Of a DNA stretch of 64,000 nucleotides, positions 29,668-38,192 are shown piece after piece. Positions within the stretch are counted from its first letter, which is position 1; the number at the start of each line of letters is the position of its first letter. A program made the translations under genes and the position numbers. Location of the stretch: NCBI RefSeq assembly GCF_025665335.1, contig NZ_CP106869.1:4490501-4554500 (forward strand). Direction: 5' to 3'. Under the pieces are notes generated by a model. The model was not told the origin of the DNA. It ran no database searches and saw nothing but the letters and a program-made list of their open reading frames with translations. This DNA comes from Xanthomonas sp. AM6. Lineage in GTDB: Bacteria > Pseudomonadota > Gammaproteobacteria > Xanthomonadales > Xanthomonadaceae.

Positions 29668-30078
29668 GTGTTCGCCGTGGTGATGAGCGCCGTGCTGGTG
29701 ACGGGCGTGTCGGTGGTGATCGTCGCCACCCGCGAGAACCGCATCTACTCCGCCGAAGCCAGGACCTGGCAGCGCCTGATGCACAGCGGCATCCCGGCCG
29801 AGGCCGAGATCCGTTCGCTCAAGCGTTCCGAGCACGGCCTGTCGCGCGGCGGCAGCCAGGGCCAGACCGTGCATGCGGTGGAACTCGTGCTTGAAGTGTT
29901 CGACGCGGCGGGCGGCGCGTCTTCGGCAACCGTGCGCACCTTGATCGACGAAGCGCTGTTGCCGCAATTCTGCATCGCCGGCACCCGCGTGCATCTGCTG
30001 CGCGATCCCGAGGATGCCGCGATCCTGGCAGTGGACCGCGCACGCACGCCGCTGGAGATCCCGCGCGTTGGCGGCTGA
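29668..30078 (+). CDS. Small membrane-anchored protein, start uncertain
   Basis: About 136 residues with one N-terminal hydrophobic anchor (VFAVVMSAVLVTGVSVVIVA) and a soluble domain (EARTWQRLMHSGIPAEAEIR, then HAVELVLEVFDAAGG). The soluble part resembles DUF3592-type small beta domains. The start is unclear: GTG at 29668 gives a complete anchor and ATG at 29683 shortens it. An AAGGAAG at about 29633-29639 is correctly spaced for a rare ATC start at 29647. The 340 bp upstream are otherwise empty. No function is known. Confidence 0.55.
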   Translation: MFAVVMSAVLVTGVSVVIVATRENRIYSAEARTWQRLMHSGIPAEAEIRSLKRSEHGLSRGGSQGQTVHAVELVLEVFDAAGGASSATVRTLIDEALLPQFCIAGTRVHLLRDPEDAAILAVDRARTPLEIPRVGG

Positions 30079-30182
30079 TGGCGTGGGTGCGAGAGTGAGG
30101 AGCCTCGGGGTTGTGGCTATTGCCTTTCAATAGGGCCGGGGGACATTGCAGGGGGCTGCACCACTCTGGTCACCCGAGGTTT

Positions 30183-30211
30183 CTGTCGCGGCTGAAGCCG
30201 CTCCTACAGGT
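30183..30211. repeat. Single arm of the GTAGGAGCGG repeat family
   Basis: GTCGCGGCTGAAGCCGCTCC and CTACAGG read on the plus strand, one arm without a partner nearby. It lies between two convergent genes in a 230-bp gap. Confidence 0.7.
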
Positions 30212-30308
30212 GCGGGCGGACTGGCTCGGTCGTCGCGGCCGATGGCCCAGGGCAGCCCGGAAGGCGCTTCCGCAGGAACGTGCGGACGCCTGCCGAGGGC
30301 GGCCCCCG

Positions 30309-31040
30309 CTACGGTTTCGCCGCCTCGCACAGCTTGCGGTTGAACCAGGTGGACTTGGCGATCGGCAGATAGCTGTCCCAATCGGTCGGCGGCAGCATGG
30401 TGCCGTTCTTGTCCAGTTCCTGCTGCAGCGACTCCTCGTCGCGGCTGGTGCCGGCGATGGTGCCGTCGAGCGCGGCCAGGCATTCCTTCGGGCGGCCCAG
30501 GCGCAGCAGGGTGATCGCGCGATCGTTGGCGAAGCGGTCGCGCTCCAGCCAGTGGAAGTACGTGCCGCATTCCTTGCCGAACGCGTCCATTCCCGCCAGC
30601 GCGGCCGCATAGCGCTTGCCGCGATAGTCGGCCAGGTACGCCGCGCGCCGCCGCGTGCTCGCCGCGGCGGTGCAGCCCGCCGGCAGCGCCAGGTATTCGC
30701 CGTCGAAGCCGGCGCGCGCGCCGCAGTAGTCGCGGCAGCTCTCCTCGGTCAGCGGCTTCACCGCGAAGCCGCCGGCCGTGCGCTTGAACGACACGCGGCA
30801 CGGCGTGTCGCTGCCGTCGGTGGCCTCGGCGATCTCGCCCCGCAGCGTCCCCGACAGCCCGCAGGTATGGCCATTGGCGCCCACCGCCTCGATCTCGAAC
30901 CGGCGCACGCCGCCCTGCTCGGTGATCTGCAGGCTGCCCCAGCCATCCTTGGTGCCGTACTCGACCGGCGCCGGCGCGGCCGCTGCGGCAGCGAACGCCG
31001 CGGCACACAACAGCACCGTCCATGTCCATCGTCCTGACAT
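30309..31040 (-). CDS. Secreted cysteine-containing protein of unknown function
   Basis: A 243-residue product with a signal peptide (WTWTVLLCAAAFAAAAAAPA). The first half is a small beta-type domain (GWGSLQITEQGGVRRFEIEA, then HTCGLSGTLRGEIAEA). The second half is helical with several cysteines (EESCRDYCGARAGFDGEYLA, FGKECGTYFHW, RPKECLAAL). The central part has a lysozyme-inhibitor-like look, but no family is assigned. The start ATG at 31040 is set by the signal peptide; an upstream in-frame extension would spoil it. Confidence 0.72.
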   Translation of the reverse strand: MSGRWTWTVLLCAAAFAAAAAAPAPVEYGTKDGWGSLQITEQGGVRRFEIEAVGANGHTCGLSGTLRGEIAEATDGSDTPCRVSFKRTAGGFAVKPLTEESCRDYCGARAGFDGEYLALPAGCTAAASTRRRAAYLADYRGKRYAAALAGMDAFGKECGTYFHWLERDRFANDRAITLLRLGRPKECLAALDGTIAGTSRDEESLQQELDKNGTMLPPTDWDSYLPIAKSTWFNRKLCEAAKP

Positions 31041-31245
31041 CGCGATTCCAAATGCGGGAAGGAAGAAGGATTGTCCGTCATCTGGCGCGCCGCGGGCCAG
31101 GACCAGGGAATTTTCGCGTGCGCGCTTTGGCACTGCCTGGACTGCCGCGGCGCTCGGGCCAACCCGAATGCCACGTGATGCACGTTGCGGGCGCAGGACG
31201 CGCGCACCGCTATCGCCGGCACCGCATCCAGGGCAGAATCACCCC

Positions 31246-31965
31246 ATGCATCCCCTCGCGCTACCGCTCGCCACCATGCTCGCCGGCATCGCCGCGGCCG
31301 CCCCGGCGCCGGAGCGCATGCTGATCTTCAGCAAGACCGCCGGCTTCCGCCACGAGTCGATCCCCACCGCGGTGGCGACGCTGCGCCAGCTGGCGAGCGA
31401 CGAGGGCCTGGTTGCCGACCACAGCGAGGACGCGAGCGACTTCACCGACGCCAACCTGGCCCGCTATCGCGTGGTGGTGTTCGCCAGCACCACCGGCGAG
31501 GTCCTCGACCCGGCCCAGCAGCGCGCCTTCGAAGGCTTCGTGCGCAACGGCGGCGGCTTCGTCGGCGTGCACTCGGCGGCCGACACCGGCTACACCTGGC
31601 CGTGGTACGGACGCCTGGTCGGCGCCTGGTTCCAGGGCCACCCGCCCGGCCTGCAATCCACTCGCGTGCAACCCGAACGCGACGGCCGCCCCGTCGGCAC
31701 CCCGTGGCCGATCCGCGACGAGATCTACAACTACCGCAGCAATCCGCGCGCCCAGGTGCAGGTCGTCGCCACCGTGGACGAACGCTTGTACGAGGGCGGC
31801 ACCATGGGCGCGGACCACCCCATCGCCTGGTGCCACCCCTTCGACGGCGGCCGCGCCTGGTACACCGGCCTGGGCCACGACGCGGCGGTGTACGCCGACC
31901 CGAATTTCCTGGCGCAGCTGCGGCAGGGCCTGCGCTATGCGGCCGGCCAGGCAGCGCCGTGTTGA
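31246..31965 (+). CDS. ThuA-like domain protein
   Basis: A 239-residue protein with a short signal-like N-terminus (MHPLALPLATMLAGIAAAAP) and a ThuA/glutamine-amidotransferase-like fold. Landmarks are MLIFSKTAGFRHESIP, the YRVVVFASTTGEVL strand, GGGFVGVHSAADT, EIYNYRSNPRAQVQV, HPIAWCHPFDGGRAWYTGLG and a C-terminal GLRYAAG. ThuA-like proteins occur with sugar metabolism and secreted carbohydrate-active enzymes. The nucleophile Cys of true amidotransferases is absent, as usual here. No sugar gene is adjacent. Confidence 0.82.
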   Translation: MHPLALPLATMLAGIAAAAPAPERMLIFSKTAGFRHESIPTAVATLRQLASDEGLVADHSEDASDFTDANLARYRVVVFASTTGEVLDPAQQRAFEGFVRNGGGFVGVHSAADTGYTWPWYGRLVGAWFQGHPPGLQSTRVQPERDGRPVGTPWPIRDEIYNYRSNPRAQVQVVATVDERLYEGGTMGADHPIAWCHPFDGGRAWYTGLGHDAAVYADPNFLAQLRQGLRYAAGQAAPC

Positions 31966-32287
31966 TCGGCGCGGCCTGCGCCACCAGGCCACATCGATAC
32001 CGCGGTTGGTGACCGCATCGGCCGCGCGCTTCAAGGCTTCGGCCGCATTCCACGCACGGCGGACGGCATCGCCCTAGCGGCCACGACTTCTCGCATCGGC
32101 CCGCAACGGCTTGGCGTGCGGGGCACGTTGGGACACCCGCTCGCGATTCGCCCATGACGCTTCGGCGGGATCGCCGGCCGTGCATGCCGACGCTGTGCCC
32201 ATGAGGTGGATTGCAGCCGCGCATGACGTTTGCTTCCGATCCAGGCCCGCGGCGCGCACCGTCGCAGGCGTGGCGCGGCGCCGTCGA
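31966..32287. other. 322-bp gap, nothing recognised
   Basis: High-GC sequence between the convergent ThuA-like and DUF4124-like genes. No repeat arm, terminator-like hairpin with T-run or small gene was found. Confidence 0.5.
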
Positions 32288-32683
32288 TCACCTGCAGGCC
32301 TGGGTCACAGCTTTCTCGACCGCCTGCATGAAGTCGCGATCGTCTTTCATGGCCGGATCGGCGCGGGCGCTGTCGCGCACGTGCCTGGCGCGCGTGCAGG
32401 CTTCCGGACCCGGCTGGCGCACCGAGCTGATCAGGCTCGCGCCGAAGCTGGGTTCCTGGCCGCTGCCGGCAGACGGTTCCGATGACCGTTGCGGACTTTG
32501 ACTGCCGGCAGCCGGAGCGGGCGCCGCGGTCTCCCAGCGCTTCTGTTCGGTGCCGTTCGCGCAGGGCGCCGACTGGTACACCGTACCGAGCTTGGGATCC
32601 TTGCATTTGTAGGCCGACTGGGCCGACTGGGCCGACGCCGGCAGCGCCAGCACGCACAACAGTGCCGCAAGACTTCTGAGCAT
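32288..32683 (-). CDS. Secreted DUF4124-like protein
   Basis: A 131-residue product with a signal peptide (MLRSLAALLCVLALPASAQS). The mature N-terminus has AYKCKDPKLGTVYQSAPCAN, the hallmark of small DUF4124-type periplasmic domains, with two cysteines that can pair. It continues with a Ser/Pro/Gln-rich linker and a C-terminal helical part with two more cysteines (EACTRARHVRD and VTQACR). The function is unknown. The start ATG at 32683 gives the proper signal peptide. Confidence 0.78.
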   Translation of the reverse strand: MLRSLAALLCVLALPASAQSAQSAYKCKDPKLGTVYQSAPCANGTEQKRWETAAPAPAAGSQSPQRSSEPSAGSGQEPSFGASLISSVRQPGPEACTRARHVRDSARADPAMKDDRDFMQAVEKAVTQACR

Positions 32684-32838
32684 GGCGCCCCTCCCCCCAG
32701 GGAAAAACGCGAGCTTACACGACCGGCTCATGCGGGCAGCGCGTGCTTGCAGAGCGAACGCCCCGGTCTCCTCGCAAGGATTCCTGCGTGGCCGGCAAGC
32801 GGCTACCAAGCTGCATGGCCGCCCTATTCAGCTACCAT

Positions 32839-32855
32839 ATGAGATTAACTCTCAT
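32839..32855 (+). promoter_or_regulatory. Fur-type operator
   Basis: ATGAGA-TTAAC-TCTCAT is a perfect inverted repeat in an AT-rich patch, ending 12 bp before the start codon of the siderophore receptor. It fits the shape of gamma-proteobacterial Fur boxes, built on an ATGAGA/TCTCAT-like pair, and predicts iron repression of the receptor. Confidence 0.7.
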
Positions 32856-32867
32856 TCCGGATTGGCC

Positions 32868-34958
32868 ATGCCCTTGCGTTCCCGTCCCCGCTCCCTGTCC
32901 CTGGCCATCGGCTGCGCGTTGGGCCTGGCAGGCCATTCGGCGACCGCGCAGGACGCGGGCGGCGATCCGGTCACGCTGGACCAGATCTCCGTCTACGGCC
33001 GCGTGACCAGCGAGACCACGCTGCAAATTCCGCAGACCGTGGACGTGATCGACCGCGCCATGATCGAAGCCACCGGCAGCGAGACCGTGGGCGATGCGCT
33101 GCGGTTCGTGCCGGGCGCCTCGCGCGACGGCTCCACCCTCGACGCGTTCGGCGACACCTACCTGATCCGCGGGTTCGCGGCGAACCAGACCGTCAACGGC
33201 ATGACCGCCAACGCCCTGCGCCAGGCGCGCGATGCGGTCGGCATCGAACGCATCGAAGTGCTCAAGGGACCGGCCTCGGTGCTGTACGGGCAGTTGCAGC
33301 CGGGCGCCGTGGTCAACATCGTCACCAAGCAGCCGGAGAGCATCTGGGGCGCCGAGGCCACCGTGAAGTACGGCCGTTTCGACGATTGGCGCGGCACCCT
33401 GGACCTCACCGGCCCGCTCTCGGCCGACGGCGCCGTGCGCTTCCGCCTCACCGGCGCCGCCGACGACAGCAAGTCGTTCGTCGACTTCTGGAACCGCCAG
33501 CATCAGTTCATCGCACCCACGCTGGCCATCGACCTGAGCGAGCGCACCACGTTGACGCTGGAGGCCTTCCACACCCGCAACCGCATCGAAGGCTTCTTCA
33601 ACGGCGTGCCGGCCGAAGGCACCGTGCTGGCGAACCCGAACGGCCGGCTGCCGCGTTCGCTCAGCCTGGTCGATCCCACCTTCGATCCGTCCGTGCGCAG
33701 CAACACCGACGTCAGCGCGCGCCTGGAGCATCGGTTCAGCGACAGCGTCCGTTACCGCGCCGCGGTCTCGTGGACGCGGGAAGAGGTCGACGAAGAGAAC
33801 ATCTTCGGCGTCCTCGGCTGGGACGAGCCGCAACGCACGCTGACCCGCGCGGTGCTGGATGGACGGAGCGCCGGCGAAGCATGGTCGGCCCACAACGACC
33901 TCGCCTGGCAGGCCAGCACCGGTGCGATCACCCACGAGGTCGTGGCCGGCGGCGACTACACGCGCTTCAAGCGCCACAGCGCGAGCACCACTGGGCTGGC
34001 CGACAGCCTCGACCTGTACGCGCCGGTCTACCAGCTCGCGCGCAGGCCCGAGGTGGTCCCGCTGCCGGCGCGCAGCAGCACCAGCGAGGAAGCCATCCGC
34101 ACCCTGGGCCTGTTCGCGCAGGACCGCATCGGCCTGACCGAACGGCTGCGCGCCGTGGTCGGCGCGCGCTGGTCCACGTATCGGCAGGACACCACCTCAT
34201 GGTCGGGCCGAACGGGCAACGGCAACTTCAGGCAGAAGCAGGACGCCTGGACCAGCCAGTTGGGACTGCTCTACACCCCGCACGAGCATCTCGCCCTGTT
34301 CGCCAATCGCACCGCCTCGTTCCTGCCCGTGTCCGGCCTCACCGCGAGCGGCACGCCGCTGGAGCCGGAAACCGGCGTGCAGTACGAAGTGGGCGCGAAG
34401 TCCTCGTTCTGGAACGGGCGGCTGGTGGCGACGGGCGCGCTGTTCCGGCTCGAGCGCGAACACGTGGCGGTCTCCGATCGCGACAATCCCAGCTCGCTCG
34501 CCGCCATCGGCAAGCAGCGCTCGGAAGGCGTCGACCTTTCCGCGCGGTTGGGCATGCACGGCTGGACCGTGCAGACCGGCTACGCCTACACCCGCGCCAG
34601 GACGGTGGAGGACACCAACACCGACCTGGTGGGTGCGCCCATCCGCAACGTGCCCAGGCACAGCTTCGTACTGCAGAGCGAGTACCGCTTCAGCGAGGGC
34701 GCCCTGAGCGGCCTGCGCCTCGGCGCGTCCTCCACCTACATCGGCACCCGCACCGGCGACGTGGAAGGCAGCTTCGAACTGCCGTCGTACTGGCGCACGG
34801 ACCTGTCGATGGACTACGAGATCAGCCGCCAGCTCACGATGGGCATGCGCATCGACAACGTGGCCGACAAGCGCGGCTACACCCACGCCTTCAGCACCTT
34901 CGAGGTCTGGCCGGACATCCCGCGCACGGCCAGCATCACGGTGTCCTACCGCTATTAG
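32868..34958 (+). CDS. TonB-dependent siderophore receptor
   Basis: A 696-residue outer-membrane receptor. The signal peptide ends at SATAQ, followed by a TonB-box-like LDQISVYG and a plug with QIPQTVDVIDRAMIEATGSE, YLIRGFAANQTVNGM and the RIEVLKGPASVLYGQLQPGA signature. The barrel closes in ASITVSYRY. The plug pattern is that of ferric-siderophore receptors. A perfect Fur-type palindrome lies immediately upstream, so expression is probably iron-regulated. The start ATG at 32868 gives a complete signal peptide. The receptor is unlike the one at 25955-28102. Confidence 0.9.
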   Translation: MPLRSRPRSLSLAIGCALGLAGHSATAQDAGGDPVTLDQISVYGRVTSETTLQIPQTVDVIDRAMIEATGSETVGDALRFVPGASRDGSTLDAFGDTYLIRGFAANQTVNGMTANALRQARDAVGIERIEVLKGPASVLYGQLQPGAVVNIVTKQPESIWGAEATVKYGRFDDWRGTLDLTGPLSADGAVRFRLTGAADDSKSFVDFWNRQHQFIAPTLAIDLSERTTLTLEAFHTRNRIEGFFNGVPAEGTVLANPNGRLPRSLSLVDPTFDPSVRSNTDVSARLEHRFSDSVRYRAAVSWTREEVDEENIFGVLGWDEPQRTLTRAVLDGRSAGEAWSAHNDLAWQASTGAITHEVVAGGDYTRFKRHSASTTGLADSLDLYAPVYQLARRPEVVPLPARSSTSEEAIRTLGLFAQDRIGLTERLRAVVGARWSTYRQDTTSWSGRTGNGNFRQKQDAWTSQLGLLYTPHEHLALFANRTASFLPVSGLTASGTPLEPETGVQYEVGAKSSFWNGRLVATGALFRLEREHVAVSDRDNPSSLAAIGKQRSEGVDLSARLGMHGWTVQTGYAYTRARTVEDTNTDLVGAPIRNVPRHSFVLQSEYRFSEGALSGLRLGASSTYIGTRTGDVEGSFELPSYWRTDLSMDYEISRQLTMGMRIDNVADKRGYTHAFSTFEVWPDIPRTASITVSYRY

Positions 34959-35315
34959 GCCGCGGCGTGCGCCAGTTGTTCATCGGGCTGTATCGCGATG
35001 TCGGGCTGACGATTGCAGGCGCGCCGTTGGTCGTCGGCATCGCCGGCCACCGTCTTGCGTTCCAGGGAAACGACGCGGGCTGAACCCGGATGGGCAGCGA
35101 TAGCCACCGTCGGGCGATCCCTTCGACATGCCGCTCTCGTCGTGGAGTGGCGGGCCAGCATCTACGGCGCGATTTTTACACGCGAGTTCGTTCGGTTGTT
35201 TCCCAGCCGACGCAGGAGTAATTTTTTGTCGGCGACACCATGTTCTGGCCCGCCGCCAAGCCAACGCATGCTCTATCTGCTCATGTAGATCACTCAAGTA
35301 GAGAAGGATTTTTAT
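34959..35315. other. Intergenic region, AT-richer towards the right
   Basis: About 357 bp between the receptor stop and the small cysteine peptide. GC content falls from about 35160 onward, which suggests the promoter of the peptide gene. An AGAAGGA ribosome site sits at 35302-35308. No gene is supported. Confidence 0.45.
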
Positions 35316-35546
35316 ATGAGGCTGCAACCGATCATTGCCAGCGCAGTGACCAAGCCTGGAATTCTTCTGCGCAATTCCGCACGAGCGCAGGCAGCCCAGC
35401 GTAGAGGCAGCGCTGCCGAAGACCTACACGCGCAACTCGGCAACACGTCGTGCCTGCGACCGCTGGATGACCACAACACATACACTCTTCCTAATCGCGG
35501 CACATGCTCACGCAAGGTCGGCTCCATCTGCACGAGCAACTGCTGA
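35316..35546 (+). CDS. Four-cysteine small peptide, possible precursor peptide
   Basis: A 76-residue product preceded by a well-placed AGAAGGA site seven bases before the ATG. It has no signal peptide. The first 40 residues are polar and leader-like (KPGILLRNSARAQAAQRRGS). The last 35 carry four cysteines, at 46, 64, 72 and 76, among many Ser, Thr, Asn and Gly (NRGTCSRKVGS then ICTSNC at the C-terminus). Its TGA overlaps the next ATG as TGATG, so the thioredoxin-fold gene is translationally coupled. The shape is that of a ribosomal precursor peptide, but no known modifying enzyme is beside it. It may be a new family. Confidence 0.55.
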   Translation: MRLQPIIASAVTKPGILLRNSARAQAAQRRGSAAEDLHAQLGNTSCLRPLDDHNTYTLPNRGTCSRKVGSICTSNC

Positions 35547-36469
35547 TGCGATTTACGACGTTCGCTGGTGCTGCCATCCTCTGGATGGCAGCACTTTTCA
35601 CATCCCCTGCGACGGCTGCTCCTGAGGGCGTAGCTGCCGATACGCTCTATGAACGCCTGGCCAGCTTGAACGTGCAGTTGCGCGACGCGAGCGCGCAGGC
35701 GCGTGGGACAGCGGTCGTGCGGCGCTACCGGCAGCTGACGGCGGACACGCAACCTTGCACACCGGCAATGGCGAGCGGCTTCAGCGCCGACGACCTTTTC
35801 AGGGCGGCAGCGTTCGCCGAGCTCTACTCTCTCGAGACGAAGGACGTCGACACGCTCGGCTGCCTGTATCGCGCGCTGGTCGCGAGCGGAATCGCGACCG
35901 ACTGGCACGCGCGCACCTATGCAGGCGCGCTGACGACCGTCTCGCGTTTTGCCGAGGCCAATGCATTGCGCGCGCAGACGACCGGGTCGAGCACGCCAAT
36001 ATTGCCGCAGCTGGAGGTTTCCCGGGACGCGACCGCGCCGGGCTGGCGCATGCTGTCGTTGAAGGACGCCGAACATGCCCGGGTGGAGACATGGCAGCCG
36101 GCCAGCCATCGTATGCATGTGGTCGCCGTGGTCCACCCGACCTGCGCCTACTCGGTGCGCGCCCTGTCGGAAATCGAACAGCGGCCGGAATTGCAATGGC
36201 TGCGCGACGACATGCTGCTGGTCGTGCCGCCGGACGCGTCCCTTCCGACAAGCGGTCTGCTCGCATGGAACGCGGCGCATCCCCGTCTCCAAATGCATCC
36301 GATGTATCTGCGCTCGGACTGGGAGGCATTAACCAGCCTGGATACGCCGACGTTCTATCTGGTCCGCGATGGCCAGGTCCTCAGCTCCTTCGAAGGGTGG
36401 CCGAACGCAAAAGGCCTCGCCGCGTTGCGGGCCGCCGCCGTGGCGCTTCATGGCCAAGCCAAGAGGTGA
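35546..36469 (+). CDS. Periplasmic thioredoxin-fold protein with CxxS site
   Basis: A 307-residue exported protein. The signal peptide (FTTFAGAAILWMAALFTSPATAAP) is followed by a helical N-terminal region with a few cysteines (TQPCTPAM, TLGCLYRAL). The C-terminal thioredoxin-like domain reads VVAVVHPTCAYSVRALSEIE, with a single active-site cysteine (CAYS), and has a cis-Pro loop in LDTPTFYLVRDGQVL. A CxxS site suits disulfide isomerisation or a mixed-disulfide relay rather than dithiol reduction. Its ATG overlaps the stop of the upstream four-cysteine peptide, the likely client or partner. No exact family is recognised. Confidence 0.72.
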   Translation: MRFTTFAGAAILWMAALFTSPATAAPEGVAADTLYERLASLNVQLRDASAQARGTAVVRRYRQLTADTQPCTPAMASGFSADDLFRAAAFAELYSLETKDVDTLGCLYRALVASGIATDWHARTYAGALTTVSRFAEANALRAQTTGSSTPILPQLEVSRDATAPGWRMLSLKDAEHARVETWQPASHRMHVVAVVHPTCAYSVRALSEIEQRPELQWLRDDMLLVVPPDASLPTSGLLAWNAAHPRLQMHPMYLRSDWEALTSLDTPTFYLVRDGQVLSSFEGWPNAKGLAALRAAAVALHGQAKR

Positions 36470-36528
36470 CTCCTTGCAGGCGGAACGCGCACCAAAACAC
36501 GCCGCGTCCGATTGCTCGACAGGCAACG

Positions 36529-37098
36529 TCATTCCATACGCAAGGGTCCGGGCAAGAACTTGATCCTGACCGGCGCGCCCAGCTTGCGCGTCAGGGTAGG
36601 CATCCGGCTGGCGTAATCGCGGTGATCGAGCGTTTCGCTATACACATCGAGCACGATATCCCCTGTGCGCTCATCGACAAAGATTCCTTGCAGTCCCGGA
36701 ACCGTTTCGTACAGATCGGCGCGATGCCGTTTGATCTTTTCCCAAAGCTCAACGATGGTAGCGGGTGCTCCCATCTTTATCACGATGGGAAGTTCTCCCC
36801 TTGCAGTGGCCACGTTCGGTACGGGCGTCACTGGCGCCGAACCCTTGAGCCTTATCACGAAGTGCAGCGTTGGCACATCCTCCCAGTACGCGCCCGCCAG
36901 TCTGCTTTTGTAGCGATCGGCAATGCGGGACACCTCGGCCTGGGTATGCTCCTGCACATACAGCCTCCTGGCGGCTTCGTCCTGCGAGATTCCCACGCTT
37001 TTGGCATAGGACGCCGCCGCATCGTCATCGGAAGATTGCGCAAGGGCGGCACCCGACAGCGCAAGCGCTGCAGCCAGCATCCCGATCAGCGTTCTCAT
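36529..37098 (-). CDS. Secreted protein resembling a protease pro-region
   Basis: A 189-residue product with a signal peptide (MRTLIGMLAAALALSGAALA). The mature chain (YAKSVGISQDEAARRLYVQE, then SRLAGAYWEDVPTLHFVIRL, then DIVLDVYS) resembles the N-terminal pro-regions found before trypsin-like serine protease domains in xanthomonads. No catalytic domain follows: the frame stops after LPGPLRME, and no protease sequence lies downstream. It may be a free-standing pro-domain or inhibitor, or a remnant. The resemblance is from memory of the family and is only moderately certain. Confidence 0.6.
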   Translation of the reverse strand: MRTLIGMLAAALALSGAALAQSSDDDAAASYAKSVGISQDEAARRLYVQEHTQAEVSRIADRYKSRLAGAYWEDVPTLHFVIRLKGSAPVTPVPNVATARGELPIVIKMGAPATIVELWEKIKRHRADLYETVPGLQGIFVDERTGDIVLDVYSETLDHRDYASRMPTLTRKLGAPVRIKFLPGPLRME

Positions 37099-37182
37099 CT
37101 ACAGTCTCCCTAGCGCGGCGCGGCAATCGATACCACACCTGCGCAGTGGCCCGGCTGACGAAGCAGTCCTGTGGTCCACGCG

Positions 37183-37845
37183 CTATGCATAAACCATCAA
37201 CGCGAGCAGATCCATCAGGCCGTGGGCGATGATGGCCGGCCACAGCCGGCCCGTGCGTGCGAACCACCAGCCGAGGATCAGCCCCACCACGACCAATGCA
37301 ATGGCGCCGATGGGGCCCTGGTACAGGTGATACGAGGCCCGGATCGCCACACTGACGTTCACTGCGAACGACCGGCCATGCCTTCGCTCCAGCACGCGTA
37401 TCACGTAGGCGCAGACGAACACTTCCTCGAAAACCGGATTGATCAAGGAGATCGCCACGACCGCGGCCAGCGACAGGTTGCCGGCGACCATGGCGTCCCT
37501 GGAGGGATTCACACCCTCGGCCATGAATGCGCCGAGCAAGTTCACGGGATAGCACGCCGCGAGGCACGCGAGCACCAGGCCCAGTGCGGGCCAGATGTCC
37601 CGCCTCTGCCAGCGCAGGCCCAATGCCTGCGCGTTCCATCCACGCAACCGGAGCGCCGGACCAAGCACCGCCATGACCAGCAGCTCGTAGAAGACCATCG
37701 ACCACAGGCTGGCTTCCGTAAAAGACGCATCGACGTCGGCCGTCAGCGCGGCCGAAAAACTCCAGTAGATGGGCAGCCCGAACGCGATCGCCACGACGAC
37801 CAGCAACTCGCCCCAACCGGCAGATGACGTTTCGCGTCCTTGCAT
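37183..37845 (-). CDS. CPBP-family intramembrane protease
   Basis: A 220-residue membrane protein of the CAAX protease and bacteriocin-processing (Abi/CPBP) family. Motif 1 is FEEVFVCAYVIR, with Glu140-Glu141 and Arg150. Motif 2 is SYHLYQG with His173, and His208 lies in AHGLMDL. These form the glutamic-protease active site within the membrane. About seven helices are evident. Such proteins process prenylated or exported peptides, or give immunity to bacteriocins. The position near the four-cysteine peptide gene makes a role with it conceivable, but it is on the opposite strand. Confidence 0.88.
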   Translation of the reverse strand: MQGRETSSAGWGELLVVVAIAFGLPIYWSFSAALTADVDASFTEASLWSMVFYELLVMAVLGPALRLRGWNAQALGLRWQRRDIWPALGLVLACLAACYPVNLLGAFMAEGVNPSRDAMVAGNLSLAAVVAISLINPVFEEVFVCAYVIRVLERRHGRSFAVNVSVAIRASYHLYQGPIGAIALVVVGLILGWWFARTGRLWPAIIAHGLMDLLALMVYA

Positions 37846-38192
37846 CGATGCCCTTTGTCAGACCCTGATCTGCAGGGAAGCGCTATCAGCCGTGCAAGGC
37901 CGTGCCACAGACTTGCGCGACTTCAGGCAGTGGACCTGCTGCGGGTGACCGGAAAGGCGGTTCACCGGGGTCGATCGCATCCAGGCCCATTGCAGTTCGT
38001 TCCCTTCCTTCAAAGTCTAAGAAATTTCACCGCGCCGTGCCGGCGTTGTCGCCCAGCGGGTACCGCGCTGTCCGCATGCAGCGCTTGCCGCGCACCGCAT
38101 GCGACCACGACCTCAACAGGCGCCGCAATCCAAGCCATGCACCATGCGACAGCATGGCATCGCCCTCAGCCTGGGCGCCGCCCGACGCCTTT
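37846..38192. other. 347-bp gap, nothing recognised
   Basis: Lies upstream of the CPBP protease gene and past the end of the LysR gene. It should hold the protease promoter. No repeat arm or small gene was found. Confidence 0.45.
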
